Assembly: GCA_964514225.1 (NCBI GenBank)
Contig: CAZEPT010000040.1
Span: 1 to 5,809 of the forward strand
Source: CAZEPT01 sp964514225
GTDB lineage: Bacteria; Patescibacteriota; Minisyncoccia; Phycocordibacterales; UBA9973
DNA: 5,809 nt
Direction: 5' to 3'
The stretch's first letter is position 1; every line of letters begins with the position of its first letter. The translations under genes and the position numbers were made by a program. The notes beneath the pieces are model-generated. The model ran no database searches and was not told where the DNA came from. It saw only the letters and a program-made list of their open reading frames with translations. Shown here in pieces: positions 1 to 5,809 of the stretch.

Positions 1-201
1 GTCCGCGAGAGCGACTGAAGAGTTTCAGCCGCGTGCAGGTGAGCTCGGGGTAAGGGACCCGAGCGCAAGACCTTTTGTGAGATTTTGTGAATTCTATGAA
101 ACAAAATACCCAAAAGGTGTACAGCCTCTGTAAGAGGGCGAAAAGCTTTTCCTTATCCTGAAAGGATGGAAAAGCTGTACTGAAGCTGTAAGCTTAGATT
201 C
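1..201 (+). ncRNA. Partial structured RNA of uncertain family (3' portion, 5' end outside window)
   Basis: No protein gene is convincing here, but inverted repeats fill almost the whole stretch. Stems seen are: 4-6/11-13 closing a GAGA (GNRA-type) tetraloop; 15-19/24-28; 43-49/58-64 (7 bp, loop 50-57); 71-77/111-117 enclosing 82-88/101-107; 125-129/133-137; 144-152/168-176 with inner stem 155-159/163-167; and 183-187/191-195. The stems at 125-137 and 183-195 share the loop sequence CTGTAAG. The GNRA loop is stable only as + strand RNA, which favours that strand. Some motifs resemble bacterial RNase P RNA: a GGTAAGGG loop at 49-56 (P12 loops usually read GGTAAGAG), GCAAGACC at 65-72, and TAGAT at 195-199 just after a P18-like hairpin. 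The conserved 3' ACAGAA...GGCTTA element is not visible, so the family is not assigned. The RNA would converge on comEC. Confidence 0.5.
144..176 (-). terminator. Possible terminator hairpin downstream of comEC
   Basis: Read on the minus strand, about 26 nt after the comEC stop, a 9-bp stem (AGCTTTTCC/GGAAAAGCT) encloses a two-base bulge and a second 5-bp stem with a 3-base loop. Only a short T-rich run (TTTC) follows it in the minus direction, so it would be a weak intrinsic terminator for the recJ-rnhA-comEC transcript. The same hairpin is part of the structured RNA candidate on the other strand, and that role may be the real one. Confidence 0.35.
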
Positions 202-1668
202 CTACGAACTATCTTTCGAATCATACTTTTTCTTAAAATAATACAAAAGATAAAACACTAAACCGTAGAGCAGCATACAAACCGCCCACGAAACTGAAAC
301 TGGTATATACCCAAACGGAATAGTCGCAAACAAATGAATCAAAGAAAGAATAAGAGACGACACCCATTCCGTCAAAAGCGTTGCGGTGTAGGCAAACGAA
401 AGTGAAATCAAACTGAGCGTGAGTGTAATAGCACTTCCAAGCATCACACATGGAATAAGTGGACCGACTAGACTATTAACAACAATACTGAATACAGAAA
501 TCCCTGTGAAGAAAAAGAGGAGGTATGGCAACGTTATGATATAGGCTCCACACGTTGTAGCGATAGTGAGCCGTAAGAATCTGGTCGGCAAACGTTTAAA
601 CAGTATTTCAAAATACGGAGTAAACACGACAACTCCATACGTTGCTAAGAAAGAGAGGTGAAATGAACTATCATAAAGGAAATAAAACGGATCATACAAA
701 ATCATAAGAAGTGACGCAAAGAAAAGCGCACGCAGTGCTGAATAGGGTTGATATGAGAGCTGTGCAATGATAACAATAAGTGCCATAATCCCCGCTCGAA
801 TCGCAGACGCAGAGAATCCAGTCATAGCCACAAAGAGTATTACAGCAATTGCGGAAAACAAGAGCGCTCCCTTTTTACGAAAAAAGAGGTAGAAGAATTT
901 TTGAAAGAAGAGCGCAACAATAGCGATATTGTATCCGGAGAGTGCCAGGATATGAATCGTTCCCGTCTTAATAAAATCATTTCTCATCTCGGGCGCGATG
1001 TCGGTCTTATCTCCGACGAGTACTCCCGCGATAAAATTATCATGTGGGGTTTTAAAGAGTGCATCTATCCGATTCGAGAGTCTATTAGAAAACAGATATA
1101 ATGTCTTCATAAAAGATGGCTGTCTTGTGTGAACCGTCCCTTTTTCAAACTGACACTGTGCATAGATGTGATCTTTTTTGAGATATCTCACATAATCAAA
1201 TGTCCCACCAAGATCAGTTTCAAAATTTTTGGGCCGGCTGCAAATCACTTGGAGGGTGGCTTTATCATCATATTCAAACAGTTCTTGCCCCCTATTTTGA
1301 ACCAAGACTTTCTGATTTTTAGATGTTATAAACACAAAAGACTGACCGTATGACTTATCTTGTGGGTTTGAAATAATCTGCCCGGTAATGGTTTTTTTCG
1401 GGATACTCGTATCATACTGACCTAAAACCATCTGATATCGGAGATTGCCTACTATGCACGAAATAAAAGCTAAAATGAGGGTTAAGAAAATATGCTTGCT
1501 TCTCAAAAGAAAGAGAACGAAAGCACACAAGAGAGACGCAGAGAAAGCCAGTACAAAAAACAAAAGCGACAACTGAAATGTTGCGCCTAAAAATATCCCC
1601 AATACCAAGGTGGTCGCAATAAGAAAAAAGAGTGTACTAGGATTTTTGATACTCATGGACGAGAGCAT
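202..1668 (-). CDS. comEC: ComEC/Rec2-type DNA uptake channel protein, without C-terminal nuclease-like domain
   Basis: This 488-residue polytopic inner-membrane protein belongs to the ComEC/Rec2 family, which forms the channel that passes single-stranded DNA into the cytoplasm during natural transformation. Residues ~12-75 hold several hydrophobic segments. Residues ~90-180 are the soluble OB-like region (DUF4131 type), ending in FDYVRYL (157-163). Residues ~207-475 are the multi-spanning competence domain. Family signatures are HILALSGYN (239-247, where most relatives have SGLH or SGMH), TGFSASAIRAG (283-293) and DPFYFLYDSSFHLSF (326-340). The protein stops after the last membrane helix and a basic tail, so it lacks the C-terminal metallo-beta-lactamase domain of the ~750-residue Bacillus form. 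The first ATG has GGAGG at 1672-1676 only 3 nt upstream; a second ATG at 1656 is possible. It overlaps the end of rnhA by 32 nt and is the last gene of the operon. Confidence 0.9.
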   Translation of the reverse strand: MLSSMSIKNPSTLFFLIATTLVLGIFLGATFQLSLLFFVLAFSASLLCAFVLFLLRSKHIFLTLILAFISCIVGNLRYQMVLGQYDTSIPKKTITGQIISNPQDKSYGQSFVFITSKNQKVLVQNRGQELFEYDDKATLQVICSRPKNFETDLGGTFDYVRYLKKDHIYAQCQFEKGTVHTRQPSFMKTLYLFSNRLSNRIDALFKTPHDNFIAGVLVGDKTDIAPEMRNDFIKTGTIHILALSGYNIAIVALFFQKFFYLFFRKKGALLFSAIAVILFVAMTGFSASAIRAGIMALIVIIAQLSYQPYSALRALFFASLLMILYDPFYFLYDSSFHLSFLATYGVVVFTPYFEILFKRLPTRFLRLTIATTCGAYIITLPYLLFFFTGISVFSIVVNSLVGPLIPCVMLGSAITLTLSLISLSFAYTATLLTEWVSSLILSLIHLFATIPFGYIPVSVSWAVCMLLYGLVFYLLYYFKKKYDSKDSS

Positions 1669-2377
1669 TTTCCTCCATTTTGGAGAAAACTTTTTTATAC
1701 TTTACTCCGCGCTTCCCTTTAACCCGGGCTTCACATGTCGCCCAATCTTTATCTGTATAGACTTTACCAGCGACTAAAGACACGTACGAATATGCCTTGC
1801 CTGTTTTTTTAGCACCACCACTTCCAGATTCTTTTTTGGCAGCTGGAGTACTTGCTTGATAGAACTTGAGATACTGCTCAAGCGCTCCTTTAAACAAAGG
1901 AGTTGGTTTTTTATCAGCAAAACTTGTTGCGACTCGATCGGCTTGTTCATTACCGAAATGACCGGCATGTCCAGCTATTTTTTCAAATGAAATCGTCATT
2001 TTTCTCTTAAGCCGAAAGACGAGAAAGATCAGCTCTTGCCAAATGTCTCTATTAAAAACATCTCCCCCATCTTTCGTTTTCCAACCATTTTTTTCCCAAG
2101 CGTACATCCAGAGAGTCACTCCTTTTTGAACATAGGCCGAGTCAGTAAAGAACGTCACCGGTACATCAAAGAGTTTTTCTTTTTCAACATAGGCTAAAGA
2201 TTGATAGACGGCCATAAGCTCCATCCTGTTATTTGTAGCGGTGTCCTCGCGACCACCAAGCTCTCGCACAGTACCAGTATTGTGATCCATGACGATACTC
2301 GCCCAGCCAGCAGGTCCAGGGTTCCCCCGAGCTGCTCCGTCAGTATATATTTCAATCGTATTTTTAGCTGCACTCAT
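1637..2377 (-). CDS. rnhA: Ribonuclease HI with C-terminal viroplasmin-like (hybrid-binding) domain
   Basis: RNase HI cuts the RNA strand of RNA-DNA hybrids in the cytoplasm. Numbering from a TTG 18 nt upstream, the catalytic set is complete: D19 in YTDGA, E59 in NNRMEL, D85 in TDSAYV, H143 and D153 in AGHAGHFGNEQAD. These match E. coli D10, E48, D70, H124 and D134. A glycine/alanine/lysine linker (~182-200) leads to a C-terminal module (~201-249) with VYTDKDW, a Cys/Val/Lys-Gly helix and GVKYKKVFS. This resembles the RNase H1 hybrid-binding (Cauli_VI/viroplasmin) fold, which normally sits at the N-terminus. The ATG at 2377 is preferred: it is 4 nt after the recJ stop and leaves the fold intact. 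The TTG at 2395 would overlap recJ by 14 nt and has no ribosome site. The 3' end overlaps comEC by 32 nt. RNase HI is certain; the extra domain is a judgement from sequence pattern. Confidence 0.92.
   Translation of the reverse strand: MSAAKNTIEIYTDGAARGNPGPAGWASIVMDHNTGTVRELGGREDTATNNRMELMAVYQSLAYVEKEKLFDVPVTFFTDSAYVQKGVTLWMYAWEKNGWKTKDGGDVFNRDIWQELIFLVFRLKRKMTISFEKIAGHAGHFGNEQADRVATSFADKKPTPLFKGALEQYLKFYQASTPAAKKESGSGGAKKTGKAYSYVSLVAGKVYTDKDWATCEARVKGKRGVKYKKVFSKMEENALVHEYQKS
1672..1676 (-). promoter_or_regulatory. Ribosome binding site for comEC inside rnhA
   Basis: GGAGG on the minus strand lies inside the last codons of rnhA, 3 nt before the ATG at 1668 and 15 nt before the alternative ATG at 1656. 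The spacing to the first ATG is short, but this is the clearest Shine-Dalgarno sequence in the operon. It supports translation of comEC from the shared transcript. Confidence 0.5.
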
Positions 2378-2381
2378 ACCT

Positions 2382-4031
2382 TTAGTATATATCAATTATT
2401 TTTAAACGTAACTCTGGTCGTATAAAGTAAGACATCTCCATGGAATAAATAACAGTGTATGTCTCCCCCATAACGAGCGGCCGAAGAAAATTATCCTCTG
2501 TTGTGAAGAAAGCGATACCCTTATAGGTTCTCCCATTCATAAGAAAAAATACTTCTAGATGCTCCTTGGTCTTACCGAAGAGTTTATGAGAAATGATTTG
2601 AATACATTCAGATTTAAAAATGGGTTTTTCATTACTCATTCCAAACGGAGCAAACTGGGTAATAATCGTGAATACTTCTTTCTTGGGTTCATGGAGTAGG
2701 AAGTGTGCCGACACATCTCCTTCAGTTTTTTCAATCTGAGCTTTTTGTATTCCTTTTTGGAGCATCTCTGCCAAGTCATGGACATGCCTCTTGTCGACTG
2801 CAAAACCTCCAGCCCCAACGTGCCCGCCATAGTGGATAAATGAATCTTTTGCCGATTCCATGAGAGACACGACGGACATCCCAGGGACTCCTCTGCATGA
2901 GCCTTTTAAAATATCAGTATCTTCTTCATCACTTCCACCCCAGACAAAGGTCGGCTTCTGGTAGAGCTCGACAACTTTTGTTGCGACGAGTCCCAACACT
3001 CCTGGCCGCCATTTTGGATTCCCTAAAACAATAACGTCTTTTTCAAATACTTCTTTCGGCAAATGATGGACCTCCTTCATTATTTCAGCAACGTGGGATT
3101 TTCTTTTTCTGTTGAGTGCTTCAAGTTCTTTCGCCAAGTGCATCCCCTCAACGGGATTATCAGTACTCAAAACTTGAAAGGAAAGATAGGCATTCCCCAT
3201 CCGAGATGCGGCATTGAGCCTTGGTGTGAGACTATGTGTCACATCATCTTCAGCGAGCTGGTCTTTTTTAATACCAGCTGCAGTATAGAGCGCTAAGAGA
3301 CCGGTCCGCTTAGTTTTTTTCATAACAATGAGTCCGTAGTAAGAGAATACTCTGTTCTCACCAACGAGAGGGACCATATCAGCTAAAGTCGCAAGTCCGA
3401 CCATATCGAGAAGCCATTTTTCAAATCCGACCTCAACTGCGTGAGCTTCTCTGAAGCGAGCCAAGTAGGCTTGGATGACTTTAAATATAACACCAGTACC
3501 GCAGAGCTCTTTGAATGGATAGAGATCTCCTTCTTTTTTAGGATTGATGATGGCATATGCATCCGGAAGCGTTTCGTGAGGTAAGTGGTGATCGGTAATA
3601 ATGAGATTTATTCCCTTTTCCTTGGCATAGAGCGCACCTTCAAAACCAGTCACACCGAGGTCAATTGTGATGATGCACGTCGCCCCTTTTTCAATCAAAA
3701 AATCTATTCCCTTAATAGAGAGTCCATACCCGTCGAGCTGGCGGTCTGGAATATACACATGGTGAGTAATACCAATCTTCTTTAAGAAATCAGATAAAAT
3801 AACAGATCCCGGAATTCCGTCGCAGTCATAATCAGTATAGACACCAATCGTTTCTCCTTGTTCGCTTGCGAGACGGATGCGCGAAACAACGAGCTCCATA
3901 TCAGAGAACAAGAATGGATCGTGTGTATGAAGTTCAAAGTCAGGCTTCAAGAAATTCTTCTTGTCTTCGTCAGTTTCAAGCCCGCGCGATGTATAGAGAT
4001 AGTCCCAGAGTTCTGTCATACGCTCCATCAT
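2382..4031 (-). CDS. recJ: Single-stranded-DNA-specific 5'-3' exonuclease RecJ
   Basis: RecJ degrades single-stranded DNA from the 5' end using metal ions and acts in recombination, mismatch and base-excision repair. The order of DHH-family motifs is intact (numbered from a GTG 12 nt upstream): DYDCDG (71-76), IDLGV (127-131), DHH (151-153), CGTG (181-184), GLATLADMVPL (216-226), LNAASRMGNA (276-285), and the DHHA1 glycine motif GGHVGAGGF (406-414). A C-terminal OB-type region begins near FGMSNEKPIF (467-476). Length (about 550) is normal for the core enzyme. The start is uncertain: GTG 4043, ATG 4031, ATG 4028 or ATG 4019. Only the last has a nearby purine run (GGAG at 4023-4026, 3 nt away); all of them keep the nuclease core. 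It is the first gene of the operon, 4 nt from rnhA. Lysine codons are a mixture of AAA and AAG, unlike the plus-strand genes to the right. Confidence 0.95.
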   Translation of the reverse strand: MMERMTELWDYLYTSRGLETDEDKKNFLKPDFELHTHDPFLFSDMELVVSRIRLASEQGETIGVYTDYDCDGIPGSVILSDFLKKIGITHHVYIPDRQLDGYGLSIKGIDFLIEKGATCIITIDLGVTGFEGALYAKEKGINLIITDHHLPHETLPDAYAIINPKKEGDLYPFKELCGTGVIFKVIQAYLARFREAHAVEVGFEKWLLDMVGLATLADMVPLVGENRVFSYYGLIVMKKTKRTGLLALYTAAGIKKDQLAEDDVTHSLTPRLNAASRMGNAYLSFQVLSTDNPVEGMHLAKELEALNRKRKSHVAEIMKEVHHLPKEVFEKDVIVLGNPKWRPGVLGLVATKVVELYQKPTFVWGGSDEEDTDILKGSCRGVPGMSVVSLMESAKDSFIHYGGHVGAGGFAVDKRHVHDLAEMLQKGIQKAQIEKTEGDVSAHFLLHEPKKEVFTIITQFAPFGMSNEKPIFKSECIQIISHKLFGKTKEHLEVFFLMNGRTYKGIAFFTTEDNFLRPLVMGETYTVIYSMEMSYFIRPELRLKIIDIY

Positions 4032-4085
4032 ACCATACACCACAAGCCATAGATTACACGGCCATTTTTTTGGTATACTGTCTCT
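4032..4085. promoter_or_regulatory. Divergent intergenic region between recJ and the plus-strand genes
   Basis: About 54 bases separate the two divergent transcription units. The plus-strand promoter described separately is the clearest element. On the minus strand the only candidates for recJ are the near-palindromic GTATAC core read backwards and a weak TAATCT; neither has a good -35 at normal spacing. No operator-like repeat beyond the GTATAC palindrome is visible. Confidence 0.5.
4071..4079 (+). promoter_or_regulatory. Extended -10 promoter giving a probable leaderless transcript
   Basis: TGGTATACT matches an extended -10 element (TG, one base, then TATACT against TATAAT). No good -35 hexamer lies 16-18 nt upstream, which fits the extended -10 class. 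Transcription would begin about 7 nt after the hexamer, at or next to the ATG at 4086. There is no room for a Shine-Dalgarno sequence, so a leaderless mRNA is expected. Confidence 0.5.
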
Positions 4086-4148
4086 ATGACATCTGAAAAA
4101 ACATTATTCCAAAAAATTATTAATCGAGAAATTCCAGCGGAAATTATT
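4086..4148 (+). pseudogene. 5' remnant of a HIT (histidine triad) family gene
   Basis: The first 21 codons, from a promoter with normal spacing, encode the start of a HinT-like protein with the motif F-x-K-I-I-x-x-E-I-P-A-E. In intact members this is followed by an aspartate/glutamate-rich turn and later by the HxHxHxx catalytic triad, neither of which is present. The remnant ends at or shortly before an ATTCATG stretch at 4146-4152. The match is short but specific; chance similarity remains possible. Confidence 0.6.
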
Positions 4149-4745
4149 CATGTTGTAAATCCTGCAACACCACCCGCAATCGGAGGAACGCATCCGAAAC
4201 TTCCATTCAAAAATAAACCATTTTTTCTTTTCTTAGGCACACTCGAAAAACGAAAAAATGTTCGTGGCATCATCGAAGCGTTCGAGCTCATAAAAAATAT
4301 TCCCGCGCTTTCTGATTTTCAACTTGTTCTCGGAGGTCGCCCGGGCTATGGAGCACCAAAAAAATCCGAACTCCCCGATCGTGTTCACCATCTCTCCTAC
4401 ATAACTCCCGAAGAAAAATGGTGGCTTCTCAAACATGCAGCAGCACTCGTTTATCCCTCATTTTTCGAAGGTTTTGGCTTGCCTCCGCTCGAGGCAGCAT
4501 CAGTCGGCTGCCCCACAATTGTTTCAGATTGCACAGCGCTTCCAGAAACCATGGGAGACGCATCAGTTTTTGTTTCGCCATACGACGTCGCACAAATTGC
4601 GAACGCCATGGAAGCAGTCGCAACCGACAAAAAATTAGTTGCGCGTTTACGCGAGCGTGGATTTGCGCGCGCGGCGTGGTATAGTTTAAGCAAGCAGCGC
4701 GCAGCACTGCAGCTCGCTGTTGCTCACGCACAATCACACCTATGA
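4086..4745 (+). CDS. Chimeric ORF: HIT-protein N-terminus joined to the C-terminal half of a GT4 glycosyltransferase
   Basis: Residues 2-21 (TLFQKIINREIPAEI at 6-20) match the conserved opening of HIT family nucleotide hydrolases, but the rest of that protein, including the histidine triad, is absent. From about residue 23 the sequence is a GT-B glycosyltransferase of family 4. It has FLFLGTLEKRKN (47-58), which opens the nucleotide-sugar-binding domain, then LVLGGRPGYG (80-89), and the donor-site EX7E motif in EGFGLPPLE (E128, E136). The N-terminal acceptor-binding domain of ~170 residues is missing, against a usual length of 350-400. As it stands the product is unlikely to be an active transferase. 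Lysines are almost all AAA. The stop overlaps the next gene's ATG (ATGA at 4742-4745). Either a deletion fused two genes or the assembly joined two genomes; a genuine short single-domain protein is less likely. Confidence 0.75.
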   Translation: MTSEKTLFQKIINREIPAEIIHVVNPATPPAIGGTHPKLPFKNKPFFLFLGTLEKRKNVRGIIEAFELIKNIPALSDFQLVLGGRPGYGAPKKSELPDRVHHLSYITPEEKWWLLKHAAALVYPSFFEGFGLPPLEAASVGCPTIVSDCTALPETMGDASVFVSPYDVAQIANAMEAVATDKKLVARLRERGFARAAWYSLSKQRAALQLAVAHAQSHL

Positions 4746-5809
4746 TCATTGGTTTTGATGCACGCCTCATGAGCGTTCCTGGCGGACTCGGTCGCTACGC
4801 GGGCGAGCTCTTGCGCGAACTGACCGAGCAAAACCCGTCAGATTTTTTTGTAGTTCTTGTAAAAAAAATTCCCGCCGATTTTCCTATACACCAAAATATT
4901 CGCTGGATTGAAACAAATATCCACTGGTATGGGCTCGATGAACAAATCAAACTAGGCCGACTCATGAACGCTCAAAAAGATGTGCAGCTCTGGCACATCC
5001 CCCACTGGAACATCCCAATCACCCTTCGAAAACCATTTGTGATGACGTTTCACGATTTTATTTTTGAAGAATTTCCAACACACGACAAAACAGTTCGCGG
5101 TTTTCTCAATTACAAACTTAAATGGATCATCTGGCGAACACTCCTAACAATCAATCTGTATCGCGCACGCAAAATTATCACCATCAGCAATTTTGTCCGC
5201 GAACAAATTTTGCGCCGCGACCCAAGCACCGCAAAAAAAATCGAGGTGATCTATAACGGACTCACCCATCTCCCACCCGCAGTCGCGCCAACGTTCAACG
5301 TCGAAAAACCATTTTTCCTCATGGTCGGAAATTCGTATCCACACAAAAACCACGCGATTGTGTTGAAGCTTCTAAAAAAATATCGCGCGCAAATTTCAGA
5401 ACATTTTTACCTCCTCACTCACCGAGATCGTTTCTCCGAAGCGCTCCAAAAAACAATTTCTGACGCGAATCTTTCTGATCGAATACATATCGTGTTCGAT
5501 GCCTCAGACACAACACTTGCGTGGATGTATGAAAATTGCAAAGCCCTTGTATTTCCGTCATTATCTGAAGGTTTTGGCATCCCACCTCTCGAAGCTTTAT
5601 CGTACAAAAAACCAGTCGTAGCAGCAAAAACATCGTCGATTCCTGAAATCCTGGGAGACGAGGCGTGCTGGTTCGATCCAACAAATGAAGTCACTCTTTT
5701 TGAAGCTCTCTTGAATGTAGATAAACAAAAAGTTTTCAACGAATCAGTTCTAAAAAAATATTCTTGGACCGTAGCCGCGAAATCCACACGAAATTTGTAT
5801 CAAAGTGTG
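4742..5809 (+). CDS. GT4-family glycosyltransferase (3' end outside window)
   Basis: The reading frame stays open for 356 codons to the window edge, and only the last few residues are probably missing. It is a GT-B retaining glycosyltransferase that would transfer a sugar from a nucleotide donor during capsule, O-antigen-like or glycolipid synthesis at the inner face of the membrane. The N-terminal domain has MIIGFDARLM followed by the glycine loop PGGLGRYAGELL (13-24), MTFHDF (101-106) and ISNFVREQI (148-156). The C-terminal domain begins at KPFFLMVGNSYPHKN (189-203). The EX7E motif lies in EGFGIPPLE (E276, E284), with SSIPEILGD (298-306) after it. The start overlaps the previous stop as ATGA and has no Shine-Dalgarno sequence, so translational coupling is likely. 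Lysine codons are nearly all AAA, as in the preceding gene. The donor and acceptor sugars cannot be read from sequence. Confidence 0.9.
   Translation, partial: MIIGFDARLMSVPGGLGRYAGELLRELTEQNPSDFFVVLVKKIPADFPIHQNIRWIETNIHWYGLDEQIKLGRLMNAQKDVQLWHIPHWNIPITLRKPFVMTFHDFIFEEFPTHDKTVRGFLNYKLKWIIWRTLLTINLYRARKIITISNFVREQILRRDPSTAKKIEVIYNGLTHLPPAVAPTFNVEKPFFLMVGNSYPHKNHAIVLKLLKKYRAQISEHFYLLTHRDRFSEALQKTISDANLSDRIHIVFDASDTTLAWMYENCKALVFPSLSEGFGIPPLEALSYKKPVVAAKTSSIPEILGDEACWFDPTNEVTLFEALLNVDKQKVFNESVLKKYSWTVAAKSTRNLYQSV

Noticed and set aside
73..90. TTTTGTGA repeated twice with a 10-base period (73-80 and 83-90), considered as a direct-repeat operator or CRISPR trace
   Set aside because: There are only two copies, and both are explained by the 5' strands of the nested stems 71-77 and 82-88.
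2..133. Open frame on the + strand ending in TAA, 43 codons without a start in the window
   Set aside because: The predicted peptide matches no family I recognise, and the same bases form consecutive hairpins that explain the sequence better as RNA. It could still be a gene's C-terminus, so extending the contig would decide.
1..201. tmRNA, group I intron, group II domain V or signal recognition particle RNA
   Set aside because: There is no TPsiC-like GTTCGA near the end, no AAGATATAGTC-type intron core, the bulge of the 144-176 hairpin is on the wrong side for domain V, and there is no GGAAG-type SRP loop.
901..1353. Two + strand open frames (66 and 74 codons)
   Set aside because: They lie antisense inside comEC, which has clear family motifs across this stretch; the translated peptides show no recognisable features.
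4041..4043. GTG as the recJ start codon
   Set aside because: No ribosome binding site precedes it and three ATG codons follow within 24 bases without loss of any conserved region; ATG 4031 was used, with 4019 as a serious alternative.
4429..4770. Minus-strand open frame of 113 codons
   Set aside because: It is the shadow of the GT4 fragment on the + strand, whose EX7E motif and GT4 alignment are convincing.
5419..5787. Minus-strand open frame of 122 codons
   Set aside because: It is antisense to the C-terminal domain of the second glycosyltransferase, which is open through the whole region with family motifs.

Overview
The window looks like a piece of a small, AT-leaning bacterial genome, most likely Candidate Phyla Radiation (Patescibacteria, Parcubacteria-like). 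This is inferred from three things: a compact RecJ / RNase HI / ComEC operon, a ComEC with no C-terminal metallo-beta-lactamase domain and an SGYN version of the usual SGLH motif, and an RNase HI with a viroplasmin-type domain at its C-terminus. No taxonomic marker gene is present, so the assignment is tentative.

Layout. Bases 1-201 contain no convincing protein gene. They hold at least seven closely packed hairpins, two of them nested or bulged, and two with short purine loops that favour the + strand. This is probably the 3' part of a structured RNA that begins outside the window. Several motifs occur in the order seen in bacterial RNase P RNA, but the diagnostic 3' core is missing, so the identity stays open. 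Bases 202 to about 4031 are a tight minus-strand operon transcribed recJ -> rnhA -> comEC, with a 4-nt gap and then a 32-nt overlap between genes. Bases 4032-4085 are a divergent promoter region. From 4086 to the right edge, two plus-strand genes overlap by ATGA: a short family-4 glycosyltransferase (GT4) fragment and a nearly complete GT4 glycosyltransferase cut by the window end.

How the genes fit together. ComEC moves single-stranded DNA across the inner membrane, RecJ degrades single-stranded DNA from the 5' end, and RNase HI removes RNA from RNA-DNA hybrids. Their co-transcription fits DNA uptake linked to processing, recombination or nucleotide salvage; this is inference. The GT4 pair belongs to a different process, cell-surface polysaccharide or glycolipid assembly.

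The strongest anomaly is the first plus-strand gene. Its first ~21 codons read as the N-terminus of a HIT (histidine triad) protein, and from about codon 23 it becomes the C-terminal half of a GT4 enzyme. Lysine codon use also differs between the minus-strand operon (mixed AAA/AAG) and the plus-strand genes (almost only AAA). Either a genomic rearrangement or a chimeric assembly joint lies near 4143-4155.
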